NCBI GenBank assembly: GCA_041741155.1
Contig: JBGSKO010000213.1
Coordinates: 1-64,000 of the forward strand
DNA: 64,000 nt
Direction of reading: 5' to 3'
DNA from: M3007 sp041741155
GTDB lineage: Bacteria > Bacteroidota > Bacteroidia > Chitinophagales > Saprospiraceae
Both the position numbers and the translations under genes were made by a program. The notes below the pieces were generated by a model. The model was not told the origin of the DNA, made no database searches, and was given only the letters and a program-made list of their open reading frames with translations. Shown one piece after another: positions 42,940 through 51,104 of this stretch (positions are counted from its first letter, which is position 1; every line of letters starts with the position of its first letter).

Positions 42940-44294
42940 TATTTTTCAGTATTTTCGGTCAATAGTTGTAGTTGCCCGGCGACTTTCAGCAATTTCACCA
43001 CAGCCAATTTGTAGTTGAACACCTGCTGCCAGTAGTTGGTTTCGGCTTCGACGAGTGCCGTTTGGGCATTGAGCAGGTCCGCAACGCCGATAGCTCCCTC
43101 TTTGAATTGAAGCGCCAGCTTATCCGTGATTTCACGGGCCAATACCACATTGCCCTCCTGGGTTCGAATCATACGCAAAGTACCCTGAAACTGGTCTTTC
43201 GCGCGCAAAAATTCCAGTGTTTTTCCTTGTTCCAACTGACGGCGATCTTCCTCTATTTTTTGGCTTTCAATGGTCAAAATCGCAGCCTTGCGGCGGTGCA
43301 GGAATCCATCAAAAATCGGAACATTTACTCTAAATCCAGCAGCGCCAAGGCCATACCACCGGCGGTCTGCTTCAAAAAAATTAGCATCGGGGCGCTGGGT
43401 CAAAAAACCGGCCACCGCATACAATCCAGCACTGGGAGCCATTTCGCCGCGCAGGCTGCGGGTCTGAATTCGGTTGAGTTCGAGCTGACGCTGCAACAAC
43501 CGGAATTCTGTAGTGGACTCGATTTCAAGCAGCAATGCTTGCCAACGCGCCGAGTCGGCTGCAGGGGCCGAGGTCTCTTCCACCAGATCCAAGGTGCCAT
43601 CAAAGGGAAAGCCACAAAAAAACTGCAAGGTTTGGTGGAGTGCCAGAATGCTGCTTTCCAGATTGTACCGCTGAGCTTCCAGGTTGGTGCGGGCGACACG
43701 TATGCGTTTCACATCGGTGGGCACAACATAGCCGTTGTCGAGCTGCAATTGCGCCAGACGCTCCAGTGCATCCAATTTGCCAAGGTTGGAATTTATAGCG
43801 TCCAGAAGTTTCTCGGTTTGCAAGGTCTGGTAAAACAGGGTTGCCGTATTGAACAGGACCTCCTCTTCTGCTTTTGTGGTCAGCAGGTCATAAATGCCTC
43901 GGCTGACATTGGCAGCAGGTGCCATCCTGCGGGCTGCCTCGTTAAAAATTGGCTGATCCATTCGAACAGTTCCGTTCAGTTGCCACGGCTGCCCAAGCGT
44001 AGTAGCTACGTAGCCGCCATCCGGGCCGCCGTACAGGTTGGAGGGCAGAAAGGTGGTCGGGAGCGCCGGATGATAATCCAGGCCGATCACCGCATGAACT
44101 TGTGGCGCCATGGCGCTGCGACCTTCCTTAAAGCGGAGTTCCAGGGCTTGCCGGTCGAGCTGCGATTTTTTTATCTGGGCGCTATTCGTACGTGCCATAT
44201 CCAGCGATTCGCGCAAACTCAACTGGCGCGTGCCGGGTTGTGCTTGTAGCAAAATCGCCCAAAGACAGCAGAGCGGGAGCAAAATACTTTTCAT
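42939..44294 (-). CDS. TolC-family outer-membrane efflux protein
   Basis: A 451-residue outer-membrane factor with a signal peptide (MKSILLPLCCLWAILLQAQ) and two repeated helical halves, each with the coiled-coil pattern of TolC (LSLRESLDMARTNSAQIKKSQLD and LQFKEGAIGVADLLNAQTALVEAETNYWQQVFNYKLAVVKLLKVAG). It would form a trimeric channel-tunnel for an efflux pump or type I secretion, but no membrane-fusion protein, RND or ABC gene lies beside it; msrB follows instead. A TAnnTTTG element sits 5 nt before the ATG. Confidence 0.92.
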   Translation of the reverse strand: MKSILLPLCCLWAILLQAQPGTRQLSLRESLDMARTNSAQIKKSQLDRQALELRFKEGRSAMAPQVHAVIGLDYHPALPTTFLPSNLYGGPDGGYVATTLGQPWQLNGTVRMDQPIFNEAARRMAPAANVSRGIYDLLTTKAEEEVLFNTATLFYQTLQTEKLLDAINSNLGKLDALERLAQLQLDNGYVVPTDVKRIRVARTNLEAQRYNLESSILALHQTLQFFCGFPFDGTLDLVEETSAPAADSARWQALLLEIESTTEFRLLQRQLELNRIQTRSLRGEMAPSAGLYAVAGFLTQRPDANFFEADRRWYGLGAAGFRVNVPIFDGFLHRRKAAILTIESQKIEEDRRQLEQGKTLEFLRAKDQFQGTLRMIRTQEGNVVLAREITDKLALQFKEGAIGVADLLNAQTALVEAETNYWQQVFNYKLAVVKLLKVAGQLQLLTENTEK

Positions 44295-44299
44295 GCCCG

Positions 44300-44307
44300 C
44301 AAAGGTA
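44300..44307 (-). promoter_or_regulatory. -7 promoter element of the tolC-msrB pair
   Basis: Reads TACCTTTG on the - strand and ends 5 nt before the ATG, so the mRNA would start at or next to the start codon. Confidence 0.5.
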
Positions 44308-44329
44308 GGTCGCGATTACGGAAAAGCGT

Positions 44330-45670
44330 TCATCGCAGCACCGTCACATCCCCTTGCAAGAACAATTCCCGTCCGTCGGTGTATTGCACTACCGTACGCC
44401 AGAGGTACACTCCCACTGGCGCCGCCTCAGAATCGTTCGAGCCGTTCCACCCGGAGGTGGCGTCATTGACGGGAAAATTTCGATTTTCAAACCAAAGCCG
44501 CCCGAAACGATCGTACACCTGAAGTAGCGAGATCGTGCGAATGCCTCCGCTACCAAATACCGTGAACAGCTGATTTTCTGCTATTTGCGCTTCCGGCGCA
44601 AATACATTGGGCACATAGATGTCGCGGTTTCGAAGTACGGTTACAAGGATTTCATCGGTAGCCAAACAGCCATCGGTATTCATGGCCGTAACGCGGTAGG
44701 CGGTTGTAAATGCCGGAAAAAGCAAGACTTCGTTGGCTGAAAGCATGTGCACCCCTGAAGCGGGATGCCAAATCAACGTATCGGCAGGAGGATTTGTAGC
44801 AATCCAGCGGGACAAGGAATCACCCGAGTATATGGTCGTGTCTGCACCAAGTTTGAGGGTGAATTCCAGGCCGGTGGGCAGCAACGCAGCCAGTGTGATT
44901 GCACAACCGGCGGCATCTTCCAGTTGAATAAAATAGGGCCCTGGCACCAAGTTGCTCCAATTACTTTGATCGCTGAACGGACCGCCGTTCAGGGAAAACT
45001 GATAGGGGGGGATTCCGCCGCCTGCGGTCGCAATGCGGATGCTACCGCTATTCTGTCCAAAACAGGTTTCGCCTTCTACGGCCAACGTTGCTTCGAGCGG
45101 GGCCGGCACGGAAAGCACCGTGTCCACAAACAAGGAGCAACCTCTGGCATCTGATATACTTACCGATAATGGTCCGGCCGAAAGGCTGTCCGCCCGGATA
45201 TCCTGATCGCCATTGGACCACTGGTAGGTGTATGGGGGAGTGCCGCCTAAGGCCTCGAACAGGGCAACCCCGCTACCGCCGTACGCGCACGCAACCGGGA
45301 ATCCTCCAAAATTCGTGAGTAGAAACAGATTTCCCCCGAGCGGTGGCGGGTTTTTGATGGTGCGCTCCACGGATGTGTCGGCGCCGTCAGAAGCCATAAA
45401 TGTGAGGCGATAAAGGCCGGGCAGCAAATTGTTCAGCGCAGCAGACTGGCCAATTTGAGCGAATTGTCCGTTTCCAGATGCGCCATTACTCAGGTTGGTC
45501 CATTGGAACACAACAGGCACGGCGCCACTGCCCAGGGTAATGTCAAGGCGTCCGTCTGTTTGTCCCGTGCAGGAAACATCCATTGCAGACACCAGCACGG
45601 CCGGTTTGCCAGTTTGGGCCCCTACTCCCGTGATGGCAAACCATGCGAATGCAATCAGCATGATTTTCAT
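44330..45670 (-). CDS. SprB-repeat protein with T9SS type B C-terminus
   Basis: A 446-residue surface protein with a signal peptide (MKIMLIAFAWFAITGVGAQ). Three SprB-like repeats follow, opened by SCTGQTDGRLDITLGSG, ACAYGGSGVALFEALGG and CFGQNSGSIRIATAGGG. The gliding-motility C-terminal domain (RDIYVPNVFAPEAQ, QVYDRFGRLWFENRNFP, GVYLWRTVVQYTDGRELFLQ, end GDVTVLR) marks T9SS type B export. It is a short relative of the 1536-residue protein at 9.5-14.2 kb. The tolC-like gene downstream has its own promoter. Confidence 0.9.
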   Translation of the reverse strand: MKIMLIAFAWFAITGVGAQTGKPAVLVSAMDVSCTGQTDGRLDITLGSGAVPVVFQWTNLSNGASGNGQFAQIGQSAALNNLLPGLYRLTFMASDGADTSVERTIKNPPPLGGNLFLLTNFGGFPVACAYGGSGVALFEALGGTPPYTYQWSNGDQDIRADSLSAGPLSVSISDARGCSLFVDTVLSVPAPLEATLAVEGETCFGQNSGSIRIATAGGGIPPYQFSLNGGPFSDQSNWSNLVPGPYFIQLEDAAGCAITLAALLPTGLEFTLKLGADTTIYSGDSLSRWIATNPPADTLIWHPASGVHMLSANEVLLFPAFTTAYRVTAMNTDGCLATDEILVTVLRNRDIYVPNVFAPEAQIAENQLFTVFGSGGIRTISLLQVYDRFGRLWFENRNFPVNDATSGWNGSNDSEAAPVGVYLWRTVVQYTDGRELFLQGDVTVLR

Positions 45671-45715
45671 TTTCTCCAGTATGTTGATGAGTCTTACTTC
45701 ATATATGTTGATTTC

Positions 45716-46126
45716 TTAGATCCATTCCCGCTGTTTTCGATAAGATACCCCACGGAAAAATGCCACAGCGGTACCGTCGGCTCGGGTAATACGGATGGCA
45801 TAATTCGATAGGTTATTGCCAAGATTTTCTTCTGTGGCCGTGGCCGTCAGCACATCACCCGCGCGCACAGGCGCTACATGCTCGATGGTGCAATGTATGG
45901 ATACTGCATGGCGGCCGTGGGAATTGCACGCAAAAGCAAAGGCGCTATCCGCCAATGAAAATGTGATACCTCCGTGCGCAACACCGAACCCGTTTAACAT
46001 TTGGTCCCGAACGGCCATGCGCAAGGTGCAGGTACCCGACCCAACAGACACGAGCTCCATACCCATCCATTGGCTGAACGGGTCGTTGTCAAACATTCGA
46101 TGAAAAATGTCGGTTGGGCTGAGCAA
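45716..46126 (-). CDS. PaaI-like hotdog thioesterase, TTG start
   Basis: A 136-residue hotdog-fold acyl-CoA thioesterase. The family core is MFDNDPFSQWMGMELVSVGSGTC, the catalytic-region motif NGFGVAHGGITFSLADSAFAFACN and the final strand pair FFRGVSYRK. A TTG start gives (M)LSPTDIFHRMFDND, which keeps the usual PaaI N-terminal helix and begins 11 nt after the dehydrogenase stop; an ATG at 46096 is the alternative and loses that helix. Placed directly behind a 3-hydroxyacyl-CoA dehydrogenase, as in phenylacetate (paaI-paaH) gene sets, though no other paa gene is here. Confidence 0.82.
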   Translation of the reverse strand: MLSPTDIFHRMFDNDPFSQWMGMELVSVGSGTCTLRMAVRDQMLNGFGVAHGGITFSLADSAFAFACNSHGRHAVSIHCTIEHVAPVRAGDVLTATATEENLGNNLSNYAIRITRADGTAVAFFRGVSYRKQREWI

Positions 46127-46137
46127 GGCATTCCGCT

Positions 46138-47298
46138 TTATTGATAAAAGGTGCGTTTTTCCCGGGCCATGATGCGCAATAAACGGCAACAGCGGTAGCG
46201 GTCGTCGCAGTATTCGGCGTGCAGCCAATCCAGTTGATCCACGATATTGGCAATTCCGATTTCGTCGGCCCAGGCTAAAAGTCCTTTGGGATAATTGACC
46301 CCCTGCGTCATGGCCAGGTCTATGTCATCCCGATTGGCCACGTTCAGGTACAAGGCATCTGCGGCTTCATTGATGAGCATTGCCACTACTCTGGACACGA
46401 TTTGTTGGCCCAATTGCGCATCTTGTACCGGTGCCGGAATAACGGCTCCTTCGCGGTAGTCATAAAATCCCCGGCAGGTTTTGCGACCGAGGTAGTTGGC
46501 ATTTACGAGCCGTTTTTGGGTAAACGACGGTTTGTAACGGGGGTCAAAATAGAACGAGCGGAACACGGTTTCGGTAACTGTATAGTTGATGTCGTTACCA
46601 ATAAAATCCATGAGTTCAAACGGGCCCATCTTGAATCCGCCCAATTCGCGCATTGCCCAGTCTATGGTTGAAGCATCGCCAATGCCTTCCTCCAGAATGC
46701 GCAGTGACTCGCCGTAATAGGGGCGTGCCACGCGGTTGACGATAAAGCCTGGTGTATCTTTGGCTAAAACAGTGGTTTTTCCCCAGCTGTCAATCAGATT
46801 GCGGGCCCGATCTGTAAATATTGGGTCGGTTTGCAAAGCCGGTATAATCTCTACCAGGCGCATCAGAGGCGCTGGGTTGAAAAAATGAATGCCGAGGATG
46901 CGTTCCGGGTGTTTCAACTGGGCGCCCATGGCTGAAATGGACAAAGAGGAAGTATTGCTGGCAATGATTGCGTCCGGCTGTACCATAGCTTCAATACCTT
47001 TAAAAGCAATGCGTTTCAGCTCAATATCTTCCACAATAGCCTCGATAACGACTGCACAGTCGCGAAAATCGCTCATGTGATCCGTGTACTGAATTCGGCC
47101 CAAAAGGGATTCCGCATCCACATCGCTCATTTTCCCTTTGTCAACCAAGGTATTCAGGGAAGCCTGCATGTTTTTGCCCGATTTTTTCAGGGCGGGTGTC
47201 AGGTTGTCACACACTACTACCTGGTGGCCGCGCGATGCTGCGACTTGTGCGATTCCGCTGCCCATTGCGCCGGCGCCGAGTATGCCAATGATTTCCAT
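46138..47298 (-). CDS. 3-hydroxyacyl-CoA dehydrogenase
   Basis: NAD-dependent oxidation of a 3-hydroxyacyl-CoA (3-hydroxybutyryl-CoA or 3-hydroxyadipyl-CoA). The Rossmann motif GILGAGAMGSGIAQVAASRG is at the N-terminus; SNTSSLSISAMG and RILGIHFFNPAPLMRLVEII surround the catalytic histidine, and TPGFIVNRVARPYYGE begins the C-terminal domain. A second, shorter C-terminal domain (about 285-370) makes it 386 residues, as in PaaH-type enzymes rather than the 282-residue short form. It forms a two-gene operon with the thioesterase. Confidence 0.92.
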   Translation of the reverse strand: MEIIGILGAGAMGSGIAQVAASRGHQVVVCDNLTPALKKSGKNMQASLNTLVDKGKMSDVDAESLLGRIQYTDHMSDFRDCAVVIEAIVEDIELKRIAFKGIEAMVQPDAIIASNTSSLSISAMGAQLKHPERILGIHFFNPAPLMRLVEIIPALQTDPIFTDRARNLIDSWGKTTVLAKDTPGFIVNRVARPYYGESLRILEEGIGDASTIDWAMRELGGFKMGPFELMDFIGNDINYTVTETVFRSFYFDPRYKPSFTQKRLVNANYLGRKTCRGFYDYREGAVIPAPVQDAQLGQQIVSRVVAMLINEAADALYLNVANRDDIDLAMTQGVNYPKGLLAWADEIGIANIVDQLDWLHAEYCDDRYRCCRLLRIMAREKRTFYQ

Positions 47299-47347
47299 GT
47301 AACTGTATTGAATGCTGAATTTTAAGGCTTAAGAATGGGTTTCAATA

Positions 47348-47355
47348 GGGTAGGG
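47348..47355 (+). other. KOPS-like octamer GGGTAGGG
   Basis: GGGNAGGG match pointing right, in the intergenic region between the dehydrogenase gene and ruvC. Confidence 0.6.
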
Positions 47356-47378
47356 GACACCTCCCCTTTTTTCAGGGG

Positions 47379-47386
47379 CGAAAGTA
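47379..47386 (-). promoter_or_regulatory. candidate -7 element of the dehydrogenase/thioesterase operon
   Basis: Reads TACTTTCG on the - strand (one mismatch to TAnnTTTG), about 80 nt upstream of the ATG. Confidence 0.3.
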
Positions 47387-47543
47387 GGGAATGAACAGCT
47401 GCGGGCAGCGATTCACGCAATATTAAGCAAAAAATGTCGCAAAAGCACGTGAAAATGTTTAGCACGACCCAAAGGAAAAACAGATTTTGTTTTAAATATA
47501 AAACATTTCAAAACAAATTCGAGATTTTTAAATATCCGTTGAG

Positions 47544-47551
47544 TACTTTTG
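47544..47551 (+). promoter_or_regulatory. -7 promoter element of ruvC
   Basis: TACTTTTG matches TAnnTTTG, 39 nt before the ATG, and excludes the upstream in-frame start. Confidence 0.5.
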
Positions 47552-47590
47552 CCGCAGCAAATTGCACATCGTACTTCGAAAAATATACTC

Positions 47591-48145
47591 ATGCCAACGC
47601 GTATTCTCGGTATTGATCCTGGCACCAATGTCTTGGGCTTTGCCATTATTGATGCCGACAAAAGCCTCATTGAGGTACTGGAGATTGGTGTCGTGACATT
47701 TGCCCATGTTGGCGATGACCATACTGTGAAATTGCGCTATATTTTTGAACAGGTGCAGGATCTGATTCGACAGCATCAGCCTTCGGAAATGGCTATTGAG
47801 GCGCCGTTTTACGGCAAAAATGTTCAATCCATGCTCAAACTGGGGCGTGCGCAGGGCGTAGCCATTGCTGCGGGCATGGTCAATGGCGTGGCCATTACGG
47901 AGTATATGCCCAAAAAAATCAAACGCGCCATTACCGGCAATGGTAATGCCTCGAAGGAGCAGGTCGCCGGCATGCTGGAAAATATCCTCAAGCGTAAGTT
48001 CCAGGAAAAATATTTTGATGCCACAGATGCGCTTGCCACTGCCGTGTGCCACTGGTTCCAGGCATCGGGACCGGCAAAAGGGCAAAAATCGTATAGCGGC
48101 TGGGGGGCTTTTCTAAAGGATAACCCCGAAAAGATGCGCAAGTAA
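47591..48145 (+). CDS. ruvC: Holliday junction endonuclease RuvC
   Basis: Cuts Holliday junctions during recombination, with RuvAB. At 184 residues it is full length. The acidic active site is visible: Asp9 in RILGIDPGTNVLGF, Glu in MAIEAPFYGKNVQSMLKLGRAQG and the paired aspartates in YFDATDALATAVCHW. The C-terminal 25 residues are basic. The frame extends 14 residues upstream, into the promoter region, so the MPTRILGID start is preferred. No ruvA or ruvB is adjacent. Confidence 0.95.
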   Translation: MPTRILGIDPGTNVLGFAIIDADKSLIEVLEIGVVTFAHVGDDHTVKLRYIFEQVQDLIRQHQPSEMAIEAPFYGKNVQSMLKLGRAQGVAIAAGMVNGVAITEYMPKKIKRAITGNGNASKEQVAGMLENILKRKFQEKYFDATDALATAVCHWFQASGPAKGQKSYSGWGAFLKDNPEKMRK

Positions 48146-48443
48146 ACCGTTTCCATTCGCCTCCTATATACAAAGTTTTTATTCTCATAGGCCTTCCTGA
48201 TTTCGGTCTGAAATGGTCCTCCGACGTCGCTGCATTTCGCAGAGGGCTACAAATCATATTTGGTCTTGTCCGTTAAAAAAATGTGAAAACAAATTTTTTT
48301 CGGTTTGCTCCCCAACCTGATCGGACACATCCGCTGTCTTCCCCCTCTACAACCCTAATTCAAAAAATTTTAATCCCGGTTCCTGGAAGTCCGAATGAAA
48401 ACCTGCTTTGAAAACAAAATCTACCACCGAAAACATTTTATCC
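48146..48443 (+). other. gene-free leader region of the sigma factor gene
   Basis: I see no gene, tRNA or clear promoter in these 298 bases. The frame of the sigma factor is open from a TTG at 48408, so translation could begin there. Confidence 0.4.
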
Positions 48444-49127
48444 ATGCTTGCTGCCTTTTTAATGTCTGTTTCTCCCCAACAATCGCTCGAGTTTAACCCA
48501 GGAGCAGCGATTGCCCTGTCCCCAAAGGCCAAAGAACGTTTACGAACCTCCAGCGAGGAGGCGGAAGCCGAATGCATTCGACAGTCTATTTCCGGCGACC
48601 AAATTGCTTATGCCACTTTAGTGCGCCGGTATGAGCGCATGGTGTTCGGACTGGCCTTCCAAATGCTCGGCAACCGCGAGGACGCGCTGGAGGTTACCCA
48701 GGATACATTCCTGAAAGCCTATCGTTTTTTGGCCGGCTACCGGGGCGAAAGCCGTTTTAGTACCTGGTTGTACCGCATTGCCCGCACCTCCTCCATCAAT
48801 TACTTGCGTCGGGCGCGTCGGGAGACGATTGCCCTGGACACCCCGGAATCGCCCGTGCGCCGTATGAGCGCCGATGCCCCCAATGGTTTTGAAACGATTG
48901 CAAATTCGGAGCGAACAGCCTTGTTGTTGCGTGCATTCAACATGCTGATGCCTAATGACGGGACAGTGTTGCGGCTTTTCTACCTGCAAGAACAATCGCT
49001 CGAAGAAATCTGTGAAATCATGAACTGGACGATGAGTAATGCCAAAAGCCGCCTTTGCCGGGCAAGGCAGCGCCTCCGCACCGTACTGGTCGAGCACTTC
49101 TCCGAGGAGTTTGCCGATTGGGTATAG
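48444..49127 (+). CDS. ECF-type RNA polymerase sigma factor
   Basis: A 227-residue alternative sigma factor. Region 2 spans about 45-115 with YATLVRRYERMVFGLAFQMLGNREDALEVTQDTFLKAYRFL and the DNA-melting part FSTWLYRIARTSSINYLRR; region 4 (about 155-215) has LRLFYLQEQSLEEICEIMNWTMSNAKSRLCRARQRLR. An N-terminal extension of about 40 residues precedes region 2 and is not typical. The start is uncertain (TTG 48408, ATG 48444 or ATG 48462). No anti-sigma gene follows: the next gene converges after a terminator. Confidence 0.88.
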   Translation: MLAAFLMSVSPQQSLEFNPGAAIALSPKAKERLRTSSEEAEAECIRQSISGDQIAYATLVRRYERMVFGLAFQMLGNREDALEVTQDTFLKAYRFLAGYRGESRFSTWLYRIARTSSINYLRRARRETIALDTPESPVRRMSADAPNGFETIANSERTALLLRAFNMLMPNDGTVLRLFYLQEQSLEEICEIMNWTMSNAKSRLCRARQRLRTVLVEHFSEEFADWV

Positions 49128-49138
49128 CCATCAAACCG

Positions 49139-49171
49139 CCTTGTTCCTGCTGCACTAAAACAGGAACAAGG
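49139..49171. terminator. terminator between the sigma factor and sulfatase genes
   Basis: An 11-bp perfect stem (CCTTGTTCCTG and its inverted copy) with an 11-nt loop between two convergent genes; no long T tract. Confidence 0.55.
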
Positions 49172-49202
49172 TGGTCCGTATAGCAGCGGTAGAGTAGGGG
49201 AG

Positions 49203-51104
49203 TTACAGCTTCAAAAATGCATCGTACAACACCTGCAAATAGGCTCTTGCTGTGTTCCGGCTCTCCGGATTCAGGTCGCCGGCATGCTCTTGCCATTCTC
49301 GCCTGGTAAATGGAAAAAAACCTGCCCCTTCAGGCGTGACCCAACCCAGGCCATTCTCATTAGAATAATAGGCAAAATCGGGCACTTTTTCATTAAGCAA
49401 GTCTTTGCTCCATTCAAATGAGGCACTGGAGAAGCCAAGTTCATCCAGAATAGTGGCTGGAATATCGTGGTGGTTGCCAATTTTCCCGATCCTGCGGCCG
49501 CGCCATTCCGGACTGATGAGCGGACCGGTAATCAGGAGCGGCACCTGTCGCGCACGGGGAGTATTCATATTGAGGTTACCGGGCTGGAGGTGCCCATGGT
49601 CGGCAACCAGTACAAATACGGTGTTGTCGAACCACGGCTCTTGAGCAGCCTGTTTAAAAAATGCTCCGATAGCATCATCCGCGAATGCTGCGCAGTTCAG
49701 GAACTTGTCTCGTTCGGATGTTCCATTCCATTGGCTTTTGTACGGCACGTCATACGGTTGGTGCAGGCTTAGTGTCATTATGGTGGAGAAAAAGGGTTGC
49801 GGCGTTTCCTTCAACGTTTTGATGGCTTTTTGAAAAAGCCGGGCATCATCGGCGCCCCAAAGCTGTGTGATTTCCGACCGGGGAAAATCGTTGATGGAAA
49901 TAATTTGCTCAAATTGCTGGTGATGCAACCACACGCCTATATTGGCAAATGTGAGTTGGCCGCCGTAAAAAAAGGCGGTTGAGTAGCCCTCTTGCTTCAG
50001 TATTTTTGACACCGAAGGCAGTTTTGCTGCTTTGTCTTGAAGAAGTACCACCGACTGATCGGGTTGTGCCGGGAAGCCGCCAAGCACAGACACAAGACCT
50101 TGGTCCGTGCGATAACCGCTGCTGTAGCACTGTTCGAACAGTAGGCCGGTACTGGCCAGTTGACTCAGATTCGGACAAACACCTTTTTCGCCGCCAAGTT
50201 CCTCCACCACTTGAGCCGTCATACTTTCCATGATGATGAACACGACATTAGGCTGCTGCCCGGGTCGGCGTGACAGCCAGCTATGCGTTCCGCTTTTAGT
50301 GTCGTTTTGCGCGTACAATTGCGCTACCCTGCGTTGGGCCGTAGCAGGGTCTTGATTCAGGTAATGGTTTCGCGTCGAACGGGTTTCGATCAGACTGTGC
50401 ATGAAATGCCAGGCTGTATTCGTAGCAACGTGGTTGTTAAACAAATGCCCGGAATAATACACAGCACTCTCATTGATCGGCATTTTACCCAGTCCGCCCC
50501 GAATGAGCAGGAAAACGCAAGCAAAGAGTAACATTCCCGCCGGCAGGTGTACGAGAGATCTCCCAGGGGCGGAGATTTTTTTTCCAAAAAACTCCATGAA
50601 AATACGCCACCACACCCAAATCAAGGAAACAAACATGGCTAAACCACCCACCTTGAAAGCTGCCGACATAGAATCCAGCATGGCTCCTGGTATGCGGAAG
50701 TGATCAAAAGCACGGTTGTTGAGCGGCGTATGCCACTCCTCATAAATAAATATGTTGGCGCCGAATATGAGCACCAGGATCAACAGAAGCGTAAAATGAT
50801 AAACGAGAATTACATTCCGTAATAGGCGTTGGGCCGATGTCCCAGCGGCAACGACACCAACATACGATAGGAACACTATCGGGGCTACCAGATAGCCCGC
50901 CATACTGAGATCCAGCGGCAATGCATGCCAGAACGCGGCCCAAGGTCCCTCGGTATCCCAATTCACCCGAAGCCAGGCCACAAATAACAGCCGGAAAAAG
51001 GTAAAAAATAACAACCAAAAAATAAAAAGCCGAAGGGCAAGCCACCAGGGCTGCCTAACGCGTTGGATATATTCCGAAACGCGTCCTATGAATGTTTTAT
51101 CCAA
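49203..51104 (-). CDS. LTA-synthase-like sulfatase/phosphoglycerol transferase, TTG start
   Basis: A 633-residue membrane enzyme of the alkaline-phosphatase superfamily. Five membrane helices occupy the first 200 residues; the periplasmic catalytic domain has NVVFIIMESMTAQ (metal-binding Glu), SSGYRTDQGLVSVLGGFP (likely nucleophile Thr) and VFVLVADHGHLQP (metal ligands), as in LtaS/OpgB relatives. In Gram-negative bacteria such proteins modify lipids or glycans with phosphoglycerol or phosphoethanolamine. The TTG start lies inside the last 19 nt of tilS; no in-frame ATG comes before the second helix region, so coupling to tilS translation is likely. Confidence 0.88.
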   Translation of the reverse strand: MDKTFIGRVSEYIQRVRQPWWLALRLFIFWLLFFTFFRLLFVAWLRVNWDTEGPWAAFWHALPLDLSMAGYLVAPIVFLSYVGVVAAGTSAQRLLRNVILVYHFTLLLILVLIFGANIFIYEEWHTPLNNRAFDHFRIPGAMLDSMSAAFKVGGLAMFVSLIWVWWRIFMEFFGKKISAPGRSLVHLPAGMLLFACVFLLIRGGLGKMPINESAVYYSGHLFNNHVATNTAWHFMHSLIETRSTRNHYLNQDPATAQRRVAQLYAQNDTKSGTHSWLSRRPGQQPNVVFIIMESMTAQVVEELGGEKGVCPNLSQLASTGLLFEQCYSSGYRTDQGLVSVLGGFPAQPDQSVVLLQDKAAKLPSVSKILKQEGYSTAFFYGGQLTFANIGVWLHHQQFEQIISINDFPRSEITQLWGADDARLFQKAIKTLKETPQPFFSTIMTLSLHQPYDVPYKSQWNGTSERDKFLNCAAFADDAIGAFFKQAAQEPWFDNTVFVLVADHGHLQPGNLNMNTPRARQVPLLITGPLISPEWRGRRIGKIGNHHDIPATILDELGFSSASFEWSKDLLNEKVPDFAYYSNENGLGWVTPEGAGFFPFTRREWQEHAGDLNPESRNTARAYLQVLYDAFLKL

